From Acidobacterium capsulatum ATCC 51196 (GTDB lineage: Bacteria > Acidobacteriota > Terriglobia > Terriglobales > Acidobacteriaceae): a DNA stretch of 64,000 bases. Location: NCBI RefSeq assembly GCF_000022565.1, contig NC_012483.1, positions 3,286,001 through 3,350,000 on the forward strand, written 5' to 3'. The translations under genes were made by a program, and so were the position numbers. The notes under the pieces were generated by a model. That model was given only the letters and a program-made list of their open reading frames with translations. It had not been told where the DNA came from and did not search any database. Positions 18,887 through 28,106 of the stretch are shown here, in pieces (position 1 is the first letter of the stretch; the number at the start of each line of letters is the position of its first letter).

Positions 18887-21541
18887 CTAATCCTGCGGCT
18901 GATCCTGATTGCTGTTGTTCTGCGGCTTCTGCTGCGGATTGTTGTTATTGTTGTGCGATCCGAAGAGGCGCGACCAGAAGCCCCGTTTCTTTTTCTTCTT
19001 CGGCTCCTGCTGCGGCTGCTGTTCCGTTTGCTGCGGCTGCGGGGTGGCCTGCGGTGTCGGTACCGTCACCGCCTGCGGAGTCTGTGGCTGCGTGGGCTGC
19101 CCGTTCTGCGGCTGCGGCTGGGCCGGCTTCTGCCCGATCCCGAAGATGCGCTGGAAGATGTTCCGCTGGTTGCCGTTCACATGGTCGCAGGTGTCGGTCG
19201 GCTGCGTGCCGTCCAGAAACCACGCCGTGTAATCCTCCGGGCAACTGGAGTCGGCCACCAGGTTCGTCGCCTTGTCGAGCGTCTCCTCCACCACGCCCTG
19301 CGGCGGCGTGAAGTCCTTCACGTCGGAGTACTGCGGCAGCGTGACGGCCTTCTTCATGAACTCGGACCAGATCGGCAGCGCGGCGGTCGCGCCCTCCATA
19401 TGCAGCACCGAGTAGTCGTCATTGCCCACCCACACCACGCACAGCAGGTTGCTCGTGAAGCCCGCAAACCAGGAGTCATTCTCCGTGCCTGTCTTGCCCG
19501 CCGCCGGGGCAGTGAAGCCATACTGGCTGCGCGCGCCCGCGCCCGTGCCGTGGTTGATTACGGCTTCCATCAGCGCCGTCGTCAAAAACGCCACGCGCGG
19601 ATCGAGCAGCGGCTTGCTCTGGTTGCTGTAGTCGGCAATCACATTGCCGTTCGAGGTGCGCACCGAGGCCAGCATCCAGGGCTGCTCCCAGATGCCGTTG
19701 TTGTCAAACATCGTGTAGGCGCCGGCCAGTTGCAGCGGCGTCGCTTCATAGGTACCGATGGCGGCCGAGAGCGTCGGCTGGAAGGCCGTCAGCCCTGCCT
19801 GGTGCGCCAGCGCAATGATGTTGTTCAGCCCCACCATCTGCGCAAGCTGAATGGTCGCGTTGTTCAGCGACTCCATCAGCGTGAAGCGCGCCGTCACTTC
19901 GCCAAAATACTTGTTCTCAAAGTCATGAGGCGAATACGTCTTGCCGTCGGCAGTCGTGAAGGTCGTCGGCTCATCATTCAGCATCGTGACCGGCGAAAAC
20001 ACGGCGCTGGTGCCGTTGAAGTTGGTCAGCGGAGTCCCGGCCAGCGACGTATTGAAGGCCGATGCGTAGACGATCGGCTTGAAGGTGGACCCCGTCGGCC
20101 GGTGCGCCATTGCGTGATTCAACTGGCTGTACTCGTAGTTCTTGCCGCCCACCAGCGCCAGCACCTGCCCCGTGTGTGGATCGAGCGCCACCAGCGCCAC
20201 CTGCGGCAGCACCAGCGGCTTCACCTTCAGGTGGTGCCGCTCCTCATAGCGCACCGCGCGCTCATGCTGCTTGCGCACCACATCGTCCACATGCTGCATG
20301 CCTTCGGTGACGGCCTCGGTCGCCGCCTGCTGCAGTTGCGGGTCGAGCGAGGTGTAGATGCGCAGTCCCTGATCGTTGTAGGCGTCATTGCCCAGCCGCT
20401 GCGAGAGCTGGTCGCGCACCAGGTCCACAAAATACGGTGCCTCTCCGGCATCGACCGCGCTGGGAATCAGGTGAATTGGTTCCGCCTTGGCCGCCGCGGC
20501 CTGATCTTGAGTGATGGCGCCGGTCTCCACCATTGCGTCCAGCACTTCATTGCGGCGCACGGTCGCCCGATGCGGATGCCGCATCGGATTCAGCCAGCTC
20601 GGGCTCTGAATCAGGCCCGCCAGCAGCGCGCACTCGTCCAGGTTCAACTGACCCACGTTCTTGCCAAAGAAAGCCTGCGCGGCCTCTCCAAAACCGTTGA
20701 TCGAGAAGCTGCCTCGCTGTCCTAGGGGCACCTCGTTCGCATAGAGCTGGAAGATCTGCTTCTTGTCCAGCTTGTTCTCCAGCTCCATCGTGACCACCAC
20801 CTGCAAAAACTTGCGGCGCCAGGTGCGGTCCGGAGTCAGAAAGAACATCTTCGCCACCTGCATGTCGATGGTGGAAGCGCCTTCATACATCTTGTGCCCG
20901 GGCAGCAGGTAGTCATTCACAAAGGAGCGGGCAATGCCCGTGTAAGAGAGGCCCCCGTGCTGAAAGAAGCGGCGGTCTTCAATCGCGGTGACGGCCGGGA
21001 CGAGGTACTTCGGCAGCTCATCATAGGTCACCAGCCGGCGCTTGACGCGGTGCGCGTCCGAGAGGCCGGTGATCAGCAGCGGCTCCAGTTGATAGGCGGC
21101 AAGCTGCTCGCCATTCTGTCCACTGATCTGCGAGACCACCCCACCGGCAAAGCTGATCGTCGCGCTATCGGGTGCGTGATAAGAGTTCGGGCCGGGATGC
21201 ACGATGACCGAATCCGCGCCCAGCGAGTAGGTGCCCATCTGCGAGACGGGGTCGCGTCCCGTCCGCGTGTAACCGGCCTGCTGCAACTCGTGCGCCACAA
21301 ACGACGCGTCAATCTTCTGCCCGGGGCGCACTTCAAACGGCGCGGCATAAATCTTCGCCGTGTCGGCAAACAGCGGCTTCGACAGCCGCGCATCGACGAT
21401 CTTCTGGTATTTGAAGTAGTAAAAGCCAAAGATGGCGGCAAATACCACGGCCACGCTGGCCAGCAGCAGCACCGCGATCGTCACAAACTTGTGCTTCAAC
21501 ACGTTGCCGAGCCGCCCGGCCACCTTTACTTTGACTGCCAA
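18887..21541 (-). CDS. bifunctional penicillin-binding protein 1 (PBP1B-like)
   Basis: An 884-aa class A PBP that polymerises and cross-links peptidoglycan in the periplasm. One membrane helix (~18-40) is followed by a UB2H-like region (~60-150; AKIYAAPFEVRPGQ), the GT51 glycosyltransferase (Glu188 in AIEDRRFFQHGG; GASTIDMQVAK) and the transpeptidase with Ser485 in STFK, S558LN and K683TG. The C-terminal ~120 residues are Pro/Gln-rich, then a basic patch KKKKKR, then an Asn/Gln tail, presumably disordered. The start is TTG with AGGG 7 nt upstream; the resulting MAVKVKV opening looks natural. UB2H suggests control by an outer-membrane lipoprotein as in PBP1B; that is inference. Confidence 0.93.
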   Translation of the reverse strand: MAVKVKVAGRLGNVLKHKFVTIAVLLLASVAVVFAAIFGFYYFKYQKIVDARLSKPLFADTAKIYAAPFEVRPGQKIDASFVAHELQQAGYTRTGRDPVSQMGTYSLGADSVIVHPGPNSYHAPDSATISFAGGVVSQISGQNGEQLAAYQLEPLLITGLSDAHRVKRRLVTYDELPKYLVPAVTAIEDRRFFQHGGLSYTGIARSFVNDYLLPGHKMYEGASTIDMQVAKMFFLTPDRTWRRKFLQVVVTMELENKLDKKQIFQLYANEVPLGQRGSFSINGFGEAAQAFFGKNVGQLNLDECALLAGLIQSPSWLNPMRHPHRATVRRNEVLDAMVETGAITQDQAAAAKAEPIHLIPSAVDAGEAPYFVDLVRDQLSQRLGNDAYNDQGLRIYTSLDPQLQQAATEAVTEGMQHVDDVVRKQHERAVRYEERHHLKVKPLVLPQVALVALDPHTGQVLALVGGKNYEYSQLNHAMAHRPTGSTFKPIVYASAFNTSLAGTPLTNFNGTSAVFSPVTMLNDEPTTFTTADGKTYSPHDFENKYFGEVTARFTLMESLNNATIQLAQMVGLNNIIALAHQAGLTAFQPTLSAAIGTYEATPLQLAGAYTMFDNNGIWEQPWMLASVRTSNGNVIADYSNQSKPLLDPRVAFLTTALMEAVINHGTGAGARSQYGFTAPAAGKTGTENDSWFAGFTSNLLCVVWVGNDDYSVLHMEGATAALPIWSEFMKKAVTLPQYSDVKDFTPPQGVVEETLDKATNLVADSSCPEDYTAWFLDGTQPTDTCDHVNGNQRNIFQRIFGIGQKPAQPQPQNGQPTQPQTPQAVTVPTPQATPQPQQTEQQPQQEPKKKKKRGFWSRLFGSHNNNNNPQQKPQNNSNQDQPQD

Positions 21542-21593
21542 TTCAATACCCTGCCTTTTCTGCTTGTTTCGACGTTGGGATGCGGAAATTCGC

Positions 21594-23351
21594 TCAGGCG
21601 GTGAGTGCCTTCAGCGCTTCCACCGCCGCATCCAGCGCAACATCCTGGCTGCTCGCCGTCGCGCGCGTCACCAGTTCCGTCTTGCCTTCGAGGGTCTTCT
21701 TGCCCACGTTGAACCGGTAGGGAATCCCCACCAGGTCGGCGTCCTTGAACTTTACGCCGGCCCGCTCCTCGCGGTCATCCAGCAGCACGTCATAGCCTGC
21801 GGCCTCCAGTTGCGCGGCCAGCGCTTCGCCCGCCTGCCGCAGCGTCTCATCGGCCATGTTGGTGATGGTGACCACCACATCAAACGGAGCAATCGAGCGC
21901 GGCAGCCAGAAGCCGTTCGCATCATTGTTCTGCTCAATCGAGGCGGTCAGAATGCGCTCGATGCCAATGCCATAGCAGCCCATGACCGGCATCACTTCCT
22001 TGCCGTTTTCATCGAGCACGCGCGCGCCCATGCTCTCGGTGTATTTGGTGCCCAGCTTGAAGATGTGCCCAATCTCCACCGCCTTGGCCACCTTCAGCGG
22101 CTCGCCGCACACCGGGCATCCCTCGCCCTCGGCCGCATTGCGAATATCGGCAGCGACCGTCCACGTAAAGTCGCGCCCCGGCGTCACATTGCGATAGTGA
22201 TAGTCGAGCTTGTTCGCGCCCGCCACCAGATTCCTGCGGCCTTCGAGTCCAAGATCCAGAACCACATTCAGGCTGCCATCCCGCAGCTTCTTGGCCGGAG
22301 TCAGCCCCACCGGCCCCAGATAGCCCGCCGGGCCGTGCATCCATTTTTCCAGCTCCTCGGCCTGCATCGGACGCAGCTCCGTCGCGCCCACCACTGCCAG
22401 CAGCTTGGTCTCATTCACAAAATGGTCGCCACGCAAAAACGCCGCCACTGGCTCCCATGTGCTTGTCTTGCCGTCCTCGCTCGGAACCTCGGCCATGTAC
22501 GCCACGCACTTGATGTCTGAGTGCGGCTGCATGCCCAGAAACTTGCAGATGTCGGCAATCGCCGCCTGGCCCGGCGTCGAGATCAGCTCCGGCTGGCCAT
22601 CGCCCGTCGCCGCTAGTTCCTCGACCGGAGCCAGCTTCGACGTCGCCTTCTCCATGTTGGCCGCATAGCCGCACTTGGCGCAGCTCGCAATCAGGTCCTC
22701 ACCGGCATCGGTGTACACCATGAACTCCTGCGAGCCCGAACCGCCCATCGCGCCCGAGTCGGCTTCGACGACGACGAAATTCAACCCGCAGCGCGTAAAG
22801 ATTGCGCGGTACGCGGCGTCATGCAGGTCATAGCTCTTGTCGAGCCCGGCCTGATTCAGGTCAAACGAGTAGCTGTCCTTCATCAGGAACTGGCGCACGC
22901 GCAGCAGCCCCGAGCGCGGACGCGGCTCATCGCGAAACTTGTTCTGAATCTGGTACCAGATCTGCGGCAACTGCTTGTAGCTGCGCAGCTCATTGCGGGC
23001 AATATCGGTCATGACCTCTTCATGCGTCATGCCCAGGCACAGCTCCGCGCCCTTGCGGTCCTTCAGCCGGAACATGTTGTCGCCCATCACCGTCCAGCGG
23101 CCGCTTTCGCGCCACAAATCCGCGGGATGAATCGCCGGCAGCAGAAACTCCTGCCCGATCTTGTCCATCTCCTCGCGCACAATGCCCACGATCTTGTTGA
23201 TGGAGCGTTGCCCGAAAAGCAGGTACGAATAAATGCCCGCTCCAAGCTGCCGGATGTATCCGGAGCGCAGCAGAAACTTGTGGCTGGCAACTTCAGCGTC
23301 AGAGGGAGCTTCGCGCAGGGTGGGAACAAACAGCCGGGACCAACGATGCAT
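21594..23351 (-). CDS. proS: prolyl-tRNA synthetase (bacterial type with editing insertion)
   Basis: Charges tRNA-Pro. At 585 aa it has the full bacterial architecture: class II motif 1 and 2 region ([33 protein letters not shown]), a YbaK-like editing insertion at ~230-390, motif 3 ([13 protein letters not shown]) and the C-terminal anticodon-binding domain ([27 protein letters not shown] region). The start ATG opens MHRWSRLF, and an AAGG-type site lies upstream at loose spacing. It is followed by the PBP gene 52 bp downstream on the same strand. A large hairpin lies upstream. Confidence 0.97.
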   Translation of the reverse strand: MHRWSRLFVPTLREAPSDAEVASHKFLLRSGYIRQLGAGIYSYLLFGQRSINKIVGIVREEMDKIGQEFLLPAIHPADLWRESGRWTVMGDNMFRLKDRKGAELCLGMTHEEVMTDIARNELRSYKQLPQIWYQIQNKFRDEPRPRSGLLRVRQFLMKDSYSFDLNQAGLDKSYDLHDAAYRAIFTRCGLNFVVVEADSGAMGGSGSQEFMVYTDAGEDLIASCAKCGYAANMEKATSKLAPVEELAATGDGQPELISTPGQAAIADICKFLGMQPHSDIKCVAYMAEVPSEDGKTSTWEPVAAFLRGDHFVNETKLLAVVGATELRPMQAEELEKWMHGPAGYLGPVGLTPAKKLRDGSLNVVLDLGLEGRRNLVAGANKLDYHYRNVTPGRDFTWTVAADIRNAAEGEGCPVCGEPLKVAKAVEIGHIFKLGTKYTESMGARVLDENGKEVMPVMGCYGIGIERILTASIEQNNDANGFWLPRSIAPFDVVVTITNMADETLRQAGEALAAQLEAAGYDVLLDDREERAGVKFKDADLVGIPYRFNVGKKTLEGKTELVTRATASSQDVALDAAVEALKALTA

Positions 23352-23428
23352 GCAGGGTTGTCTACCTTTTCGGGCTCAGCCGGCCCGGGGAAATTTCACT
23401 CGGAAATACCCTGATTTTACCTGCTACG

Positions 23429-23475
23429 CGGGTCAGCCCACAGCGCCAGGGCGGCGCAATGCGTGGGCTGACCCG
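23429..23475. repeat. large perfect inverted repeat upstream of proS
   Basis: Arms CGGGTCAGCCCAC and GTGGGCTGACCCG pair perfectly over 13 bp; the 21-nt loop contains an inner GCGCC/GGCGC stem. It sits between the secreted unknown (23512-24354) and proS, both leftward. It lacks a T-run in either direction, so it may be a terminator, a leader structure or a repeat element. Confidence 0.65.
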
Positions 23476-23511
23476 GAAATGAAGCAAAAACAGATCACCC
23501 GCAGGAAGACC

Positions 23512-24354
23512 CTATTCGCTCTGCGGCCAGTTCGGCTGCTGCATCAGAGTCTTTGCCGCGTCTTCCAGCGACTGATTCTCAGGGGCCGGCTGGAAGTCCG
23601 TATCGACCTCGTCTTCGTTCTGGCTGATCGTCTTGAAGAAGAGAATGTGCCCGTTGATGTGAACGTGCGTCGCCACGATCTCCCACACATGCGGCTGCAG
23701 TTCCTTGCGCTCCACGTCAAAGGTACCGCCCTGGTTCATGTGCCCGAGGATGCCCCAGCCAAAATTCACGGCGTGAATCAGCTTGCCCTTGAAGGTCTTG
23801 ATGCGGTACTGGTGCCGGTCCACCACCATTTCGCCGGCCATCGCGGCAAATACTCGCGACTCCATCGTTGGCGGATTGAAGTTGGGATTCGGCTTGTAGG
23901 TCAGCGTAATGTCCTGGTCATTCTCGCTGGCAATCTTCCAGATAAAGGCATTCGGCAGCATGCGCAGCATCTGTTCGGTCTGCTTGGCATCGTGCTCGTC
24001 GGCCTTGCGCTTTTTGTCCTGCAGGCTCGGGCTGTTGACGTAGGTATTTACCTTGGCCTGCTGCTGCGCGATGGGGATGGCATTGCCATTCAGCTTGGTC
24101 ACGCGCGATACCGAGCCATGCGACGTGGTTTGAATCACAATGCTGTACTTGTTCTTCTGCGGCGTGACGTCATGATCGCGATAAATGAACACGGAGTGGT
24201 CATTTTTGTCGGCCGCCAGTTCGGTCTTGATGGCCGTCCACACCAGATCGTTGATCTGCTTCTGGCTCTCCTGCGGGTTCTGCGCCAGAGCCGCGCGAGG
24301 GAAGAGCGAAACCGATGCAATCACAACGCAGAGAAAAAGGCCGGATAGTTTCAT
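23512..24354 (-). CDS. secreted protein of unknown function
   Basis: A 280-aa exported protein. Start 24354 gives a signal peptide MKLSGLFLC... ending ALAQ; no strong ribosome-binding site is visible for it or for upstream alternatives. The mature part is soluble and polar, with a strand-rich C-terminal half (GKLIHAVNFGWGILGHMNQG, WEIVATHVHINGHILFFK) that recalls periplasmic sheet proteins such as the LolA/LolB-like folds, although I see no diagnostic motif. Proteins of this type recur in Acidobacteria as hypothetical. It lies upstream of proS on the same strand, separated by a large hairpin. Confidence 0.7.
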   Translation of the reverse strand: MKLSGLFLCVVIASVSLFPRAALAQNPQESQKQINDLVWTAIKTELAADKNDHSVFIYRDHDVTPQKNKYSIVIQTTSHGSVSRVTKLNGNAIPIAQQQAKVNTYVNSPSLQDKKRKADEHDAKQTEQMLRMLPNAFIWKIASENDQDITLTYKPNPNFNPPTMESRVFAAMAGEMVVDRHQYRIKTFKGKLIHAVNFGWGILGHMNQGGTFDVERKELQPHVWEIVATHVHINGHILFFKTISQNEDEVDTDFQPAPENQSLEDAAKTLMQQPNWPQSE

Positions 24355-24519
24355 AAGTTTTGTTTTCGATGCTCCTGAAATTGCGTGCACAGCTTCTAGG
24401 ATGCCGAATCAGTCTGGATGGCCCCAGGCAACCTTTCTGATGCTATCTCCTTCATTGCGCGGCAGAAAACCCCTCTCTCGCTACAGATTTTGATTCCGTT
24501 GCGCGCCTATCCCCGCCGT

Positions 24520-24531
24520 TACACTGGTCTT
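24520..24531 (+). promoter_or_regulatory. TACACT -10 box, possible leaderless start
   Basis: TACACT (24520-24525) ends exactly 6 nt before the ATG at 24532, and no ribosome-binding site is present. A transcript starting 7 nt after the box would begin at the A of the start codon. The same layout precedes gatB and glyA. Confidence 0.45.
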
Positions 24532-24972
24532 ATGAGCGTCCCTTCCACCACAACGCTGCGCGTCCGTTATGCGGAAACCGATCAGATGGGTGTTGTCTAC
24601 TACGCCAATTACCTCATCTGGTGCGAGCTGGGCCGCGTCGAGTTTCTGCGCCAGCTCGGCTTCGACTACAAGTCCATGGAGGCCGAAGACGGCTGCATGC
24701 TCCCCGTCGTGGAGGCGAATTGCCGCTACAAGTCGCCTGCCCGCTACGACGACCTTATCCGCATCGAGACGCGTGTGACCGGCCTGCGCCAGCATGTCAT
24801 CAAGTTTGGCTACCGCATTCTGCGCGCCGAATCCGGCGAGTTGCTTGCCGAGGCCGAAACCGTCCACGTCGTCGTGGACGCAGCCATGCGCAAGCAGCCC
24901 ATGCCCGAGAAATATGCTCAGGCCATCCGTGCCACCATGACGCAGGTTGTGCCTCAATCCGCACTCTCGTAA
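24532..24972 (+). CDS. acyl-CoA thioesterase (YbgC / 4-hydroxybenzoyl-CoA thioesterase family)
   Basis: A 146-aa hot-dog-fold thioesterase that hydrolyses acyl-CoA. The family signature is clear near the N-terminus: YAETDQMGVVYYANYLIW, with the catalytic Asp in ETDQMG. Length is typical (130-150 aa). The product is YbgC-like, but there are no tol-pal genes next to it, so a Tol-Pal link is not supported here. The start ATG at 24532 lacks a ribosome-binding site and follows a TACACT box by 6 nt. The gene converges with the PIN-domain toxin gene, leaving 11 bp between stops. Confidence 0.9.
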   Translation: MSVPSTTTLRVRYAETDQMGVVYYANYLIWCELGRVEFLRQLGFDYKSMEAEDGCMLPVVEANCRYKSPARYDDLIRIETRVTGLRQHVIKFGYRILRAESGELLAEAETVHVVVDAAMRKQPMPEKYAQAIRATMTQVVPQSALS

Positions 24973-24983
24973 GATTCGGATTT

Positions 24984-25424
24984 CTACGAAAGGCAGACGA
25001 TCCAGGAGTGCTTTTGTAATGCTGGAGGCAGCAGAGAGCCCAGGCCGCGGTCGAAGGTAAGCAGCCTGCCTTGATGGTGGTGGGCCAATCCAATCAGATA
25101 GGCGTCTGTGACCTGTTTGTGGCCGATCAATCTGTCATGAGTGAATGAGGCGGCTTCGTTCACGCCCACAGAATCTGCCCAGAAGACATGGCTGCGATGC
25201 TTCAGATTCTCTTGGAGTACATGGATCGCGTCCCGCGCGGTAACGGCGCTTTTGGAGAAAGCTGGATTCGAGACGATGCGGACAAAACCTGTCTGGGTCA
25301 GCGGACAGGTCGCCCATCCATGCCTGGAGTGTTCGCTGAACCATTGTTGCGCTCGCACATGATGAACATGTGACGGCCAGAACATAGCAACCAGCACGTT
25401 GACATCAAGTAATGTGACGCTCAA
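24984..25424 (-). CDS. PIN-domain ribonuclease toxin, VapC-like
   Basis: A 146-aa PIN-domain protein, the probable toxin of a type II toxin-antitoxin pair that would cleave RNA when free. Acidic residues of the active site are Asp7 (LLDVNVL), Asp107 (VTDAYL) and Asp125 (TFDRGL); the usual Glu of the second motif is replaced by Gln in LTQTGFVRI, as in a known PIN subfamily. It starts with TTG and overlaps the antitoxin stop by 4 bp (TTGA), so it is translationally coupled. The pair is noticeably less GC-rich than its neighbours, consistent with horizontal transfer. Confidence 0.87.
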   Translation of the reverse strand: MSVTLLDVNVLVAMFWPSHVHHVRAQQWFSEHSRHGWATCPLTQTGFVRIVSNPAFSKSAVTARDAIHVLQENLKHRSHVFWADSVGVNEAASFTHDRLIGHKQVTDAYLIGLAHHHQGRLLTFDRGLGSLLPPALQKHSWIVCLS

Positions 25425-25645
25425 ATCTCAGATTCCAGATCGCGAACCATCTCGTCCGTGACGGGTGAACTATCTGCGGGCAGATCAAAAACCAGAAGCC
25501 CATTCACACGGCGCGTAGGTGCCGGTTGCACCATCGCGCGGCGCAAAAGCTCTGTGACGGCGCGCCCCAACGGAAGATCGCGAGCTTCGGCGTAGCTGCG
25601 AACTTCCTCAAAAACATCATCATCCAAGGCAAGCGTCGTACGCAT
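25421..25645 (-). CDS. ribbon-helix-helix antitoxin, VapB-like
   Basis: A 74-aa protein. Start 25645 gives the typical opening MRTTLALDDDVFEEVRSYAE, a ribbon-helix-helix DNA-binding segment; the rest (NGLLVFDLPADSSPVT and on) would be the toxin-binding tail. A TTG codon further upstream would add a His-run and looks unlikely. It is immediately upstream of, and coupled to, the PIN toxin. By family it should neutralise the toxin and repress the shared promoter in the 77-bp gap upstream. Confidence 0.85.
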   Translation of the reverse strand: MRTTLALDDDVFEEVRSYAEARDLPLGRAVTELLRRAMVQPAPTRRVNGLLVFDLPADSSPVTDEMVRDLESEI

Positions 25646-25722
25646 GCCATGATGATGATGCTTTTCGATTATGATGTCAAGCAAAGAAATAAGGCATCAA
25701 TGGTTCCATCGTGATGCGAGCC

Positions 25723-26148
25723 CTAAGCCATCAGGCTGCGAGGCTTCACGTTCTCGCGAATAAACTGCACTGTCGTATCCAGCGGAGTGCCCGGACCAAA
25801 GATCGCTGCCACGCCCTTCGACTTCAGGAATTCCACATCCTGTTCGGGAATCGTCCCGCCGACCACCACCAGGATGTCCCCGGCCTCGCGCTCGGCCAGC
25901 AGCGCCGTCACGCGCGGCACAATCGCATTGTGCGCGCCAGACAGAATGCTCAGCCCGATGCAGTCCACGTCTTCCTGCACGGCGGCATTCACAATCATCT
26001 CCGGCGTCTGGCGCAGCCCGGTGTAGATGACCTCCATCCCGGCATCGCGCAGGGCGCGGGCAATCACTTTGGCTCCACGGTCATGGCCATCCAGGCCCGG
26101 CTTGGCGACCAGGACACGAATCGGGGCAGTGCGTTGGGGTGTGCTCAT
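25723..26148 (-). CDS. stand-alone cobalamin B12-binding protein (methylmalonyl-CoA mutase C-terminal domain type)
   Basis: A 141-aa protein equal to the B12-binding domain of methylmalonyl-CoA mutase. The base-off/His-on motif DxHxxG is intact ([11 protein letters not shown]), followed by [11 protein letters not shown], the LSGAH loop and VVGGTIP. In many bacteria the mutase is split into a large catalytic subunit and this small subunit, which together convert methylmalonyl-CoA and succinyl-CoA. No large subunit is in the window, so it is an orphan here. The next gene upstream encodes a winged-helix NTPase whose stop is 18 bp away; co-transcription is likely. Confidence 0.92.
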   Translation of the reverse strand: MSTPQRTAPIRVLVAKPGLDGHDRGAKVIARALRDAGMEVIYTGLRQTPEMIVNAAVQEDVDCIGLSILSGAHNAIVPRVTALLAEREAGDILVVVGGTIPEQDVEFLKSKGVAAIFGPGTPLDTTVQFIRENVKPRSLMA

Positions 26149-26166
26149 AGCGGACAGGTGAGATTA

Positions 26167-27933
26167 TCACAGCGCCGGTTCGCCCAGCGACTCCAGCAGC
26201 GTCTGCCGCTCGGCTTCGCGCAGGTGGCTCGCGAGCTCCAGTGCCTGCCGGCGTAATTCCGTGGCTTCGTCCGGCGCATGCCTCTGCCCGGCCCGGCGGG
26301 CTGCGGCCAGCAGCGCTTCCACGGCCGGTCTCCACTCTCCGGCGGCCTCAAAGTGCAGGGCGATCTCCCGCGCCACATCTGCCTCGCGTCCGGCAAACAG
26401 ATCTCCCAGCCGCCGCGCGATGCGTCCATGCCGCCGGCCCCGCCGGGCAGCCGCCTGGCGGTCATAGAGCACCTCGCGGTACAGCCCATGCACAAATACA
26501 AAAAAGGCCGACCGCGAGCCATCCGGCAGCTCATCCACACCGCCCCGGTGAATGAAGTGCACCCGCCGCGCCATATCTTCGCAGGCTTCTTCCGCTGCCG
26601 CCGCATCTCTTTCGAGCGCCGCCGCCACCGCCCATGCCGGAAACGCAACCCCCATCAGGCTGCCGGCCTCCAGCAGCGTCTGTTCCTCGGCGCTCAGTTG
26701 CTCCATCTCCAGCGCAATCATCTGGGCCAGCCCCGCCGGCACGCGCGGCTCCACTGTCTCAAAGGCGGCACGCTGCTTCCATGCCCCGGTTTCGCCCTCC
26801 TGCCCCAGAATTCGCTGCGCCGTCAGGTGTTCCAGCAGAGCCACGGCAAACAGAGGATTCCCCTCCGAGTGCCGGTGTACAAAGCCGGCCAGCCCCGCCG
26901 GCAGTTCGTTCTGCCCAAGCTTCGCCGCCAGCAGTCCCTGCATCGCGCGCAGGGTAAGCGGCTGCAGGCAAAGCTCGCTGCTGAGCTGCCGCGTCACCAG
27001 ATCCTGCATCAGCCGCTGCTGGCTCTGCGCCGCGTCGCCCTGCGTGCGCACAGTGGCCACAATCAGCAGCCTGGCTGGCCCCCGCCGCCGCGCGAGCGCC
27101 GACAGCAGATCGAGCGTAAAAGCATCGGCCCACTGTACATCTTCAAAAACCAGCACCAGCGGAATCTCCGCCGCGATTGCCTCCAGTGCGGCCATCACAT
27201 TGCCCGGCAACCGCTCCTGCGGAGCCACCATGCGCTCCCCGGCATCGCCGCGCCCCAGCGCTGACAGCCACACGGGCGCCAGCCGGGCCAGCGCCGCGCA
27301 AGCTGCCTGCGCTGAGGCGCAGAGTTCCCGCAAGGCCTCCGTCACCGGATAGTAGGCTTCCCGCGCCGCCAGCCCTTCCACGCACTGCCCCCGCGCCACC
27401 GTCGTGCTTCCAGATGCTTCCAGTTCGCTCAAAAACGCATCGACCAGCGTGGTCTTGCCGATGCCCGTTTCCCCGGTCACCCACACCACGCGCCGCTGAC
27501 CGCCGCTCGCGCTGCGAAACTCTGCCCGCAGCCGGGCCAGCTCCGCTTCGCGGCCAGCCAGAGCGGCACTCGAAAGAGATGCACCGGTTTCTGCAGCCGA
27601 GTCCGCCGCTTTCACGGCAGACGGCGAATACGTGCTCACCGCTGCGACAAATTGATACCCGCGTTTCGGCAGCGTTTCAATGTACTTCGGCTCCGCCGCG
27701 TCATCGCCCAGCACCTTGCGCAGGTCGAGCATGTAAGTGCGCAGAATCTGCGGCTGCACAAAAGTCTCGGGCCACAGCGCATCCAGAATCTCGTCATGCG
27801 AAATCAGCCGCCCGGGATGCTCCACCAGATATTCGAGCACCGCAAACGGCCGCGGCCGCACGGCAATGCGCTTCGAGCCGCGCCACAGGCACTGATTTTC
27901 GGCGTCGAGCCGGAACGCGCCAAACTGCTTCAT
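26167..27933 (-). CDS. winged-helix transcriptional regulator with AAA/NTPase domain
   Basis: A 588-aa cytoplasmic regulator. Residues 1-~100 form an OmpR/CadC-type winged helix (FGAFRLDAENQCL, RPRPFAVLEYLVEHPGRLIS, LRKVLGDDAAEPKYIETLPKRGYQF). From ~125 a P-loop NTPase of the AAA_16 type follows, with Walker A GETGIGKTT and a Walker B-like LVLVFEDVQWAD, then an Ala/Leu-rich helical region that may contain degenerate TPRs. Such fusions are frequent in Acidobacteria; ligand and targets are unknown. A 17-bp dyad upstream (27999-28015) is a possible operator. Confidence 0.86.
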   Translation of the reverse strand: MKQFGAFRLDAENQCLWRGSKRIAVRPRPFAVLEYLVEHPGRLISHDEILDALWPETFVQPQILRTYMLDLRKVLGDDAAEPKYIETLPKRGYQFVAAVSTYSPSAVKAADSAAETGASLSSAALAGREAELARLRAEFRSASGGQRRVVWVTGETGIGKTTLVDAFLSELEASGSTTVARGQCVEGLAAREAYYPVTEALRELCASAQAACAALARLAPVWLSALGRGDAGERMVAPQERLPGNVMAALEAIAAEIPLVLVFEDVQWADAFTLDLLSALARRRGPARLLIVATVRTQGDAAQSQQRLMQDLVTRQLSSELCLQPLTLRAMQGLLAAKLGQNELPAGLAGFVHRHSEGNPLFAVALLEHLTAQRILGQEGETGAWKQRAAFETVEPRVPAGLAQMIALEMEQLSAEEQTLLEAGSLMGVAFPAWAVAAALERDAAAAEEACEDMARRVHFIHRGGVDELPDGSRSAFFVFVHGLYREVLYDRQAAARRGRRHGRIARRLGDLFAGREADVAREIALHFEAAGEWRPAVEALLAAARRAGQRHAPDEATELRRQALELASHLREAERQTLLESLGEPAL

Positions 27934-27998
27934 CGAGCCGGGGCACTCCGTGCAAAAAATAGGGAAGTCATGCTCATCAAGACTCTGCCGTGCAGCGT

Positions 27999-28015
27999 AG
28001 TATGCCGATCATACT
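27999..28015. promoter_or_regulatory. inverted repeat upstream of winged-helix regulator
   Basis: AGTATG-N5-CATACT, a perfect 6-bp dyad 66-82 bp upstream of the regulator start. Spacing and position suit a homodimeric regulator, but no second copy was found. Confidence 0.4.
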
Positions 28016-28106
28016 GTGAGATTGTGCCCCGGAAGAATGGGCTTCTGATCGTTACGCGGAGAAGGGCTGCGAAGTTCCGCCGTAAGCAGCCGGTCGGGCA
28101 GGCGCG

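Noticed and set aside
18512-20725. Long open frame (737 codons) on the plus strand opposite the PBP gene
   Set aside because: It is the mirror of a high-GC gene with clear catalytic motifs on the minus strand; the product is Arg/His/Leu-rich without domain or ribosome-binding site.
24532-24972. tol-pal locus (from the YbgC-like gene)
   Set aside because: No tolQRAB or pal genes nearby.
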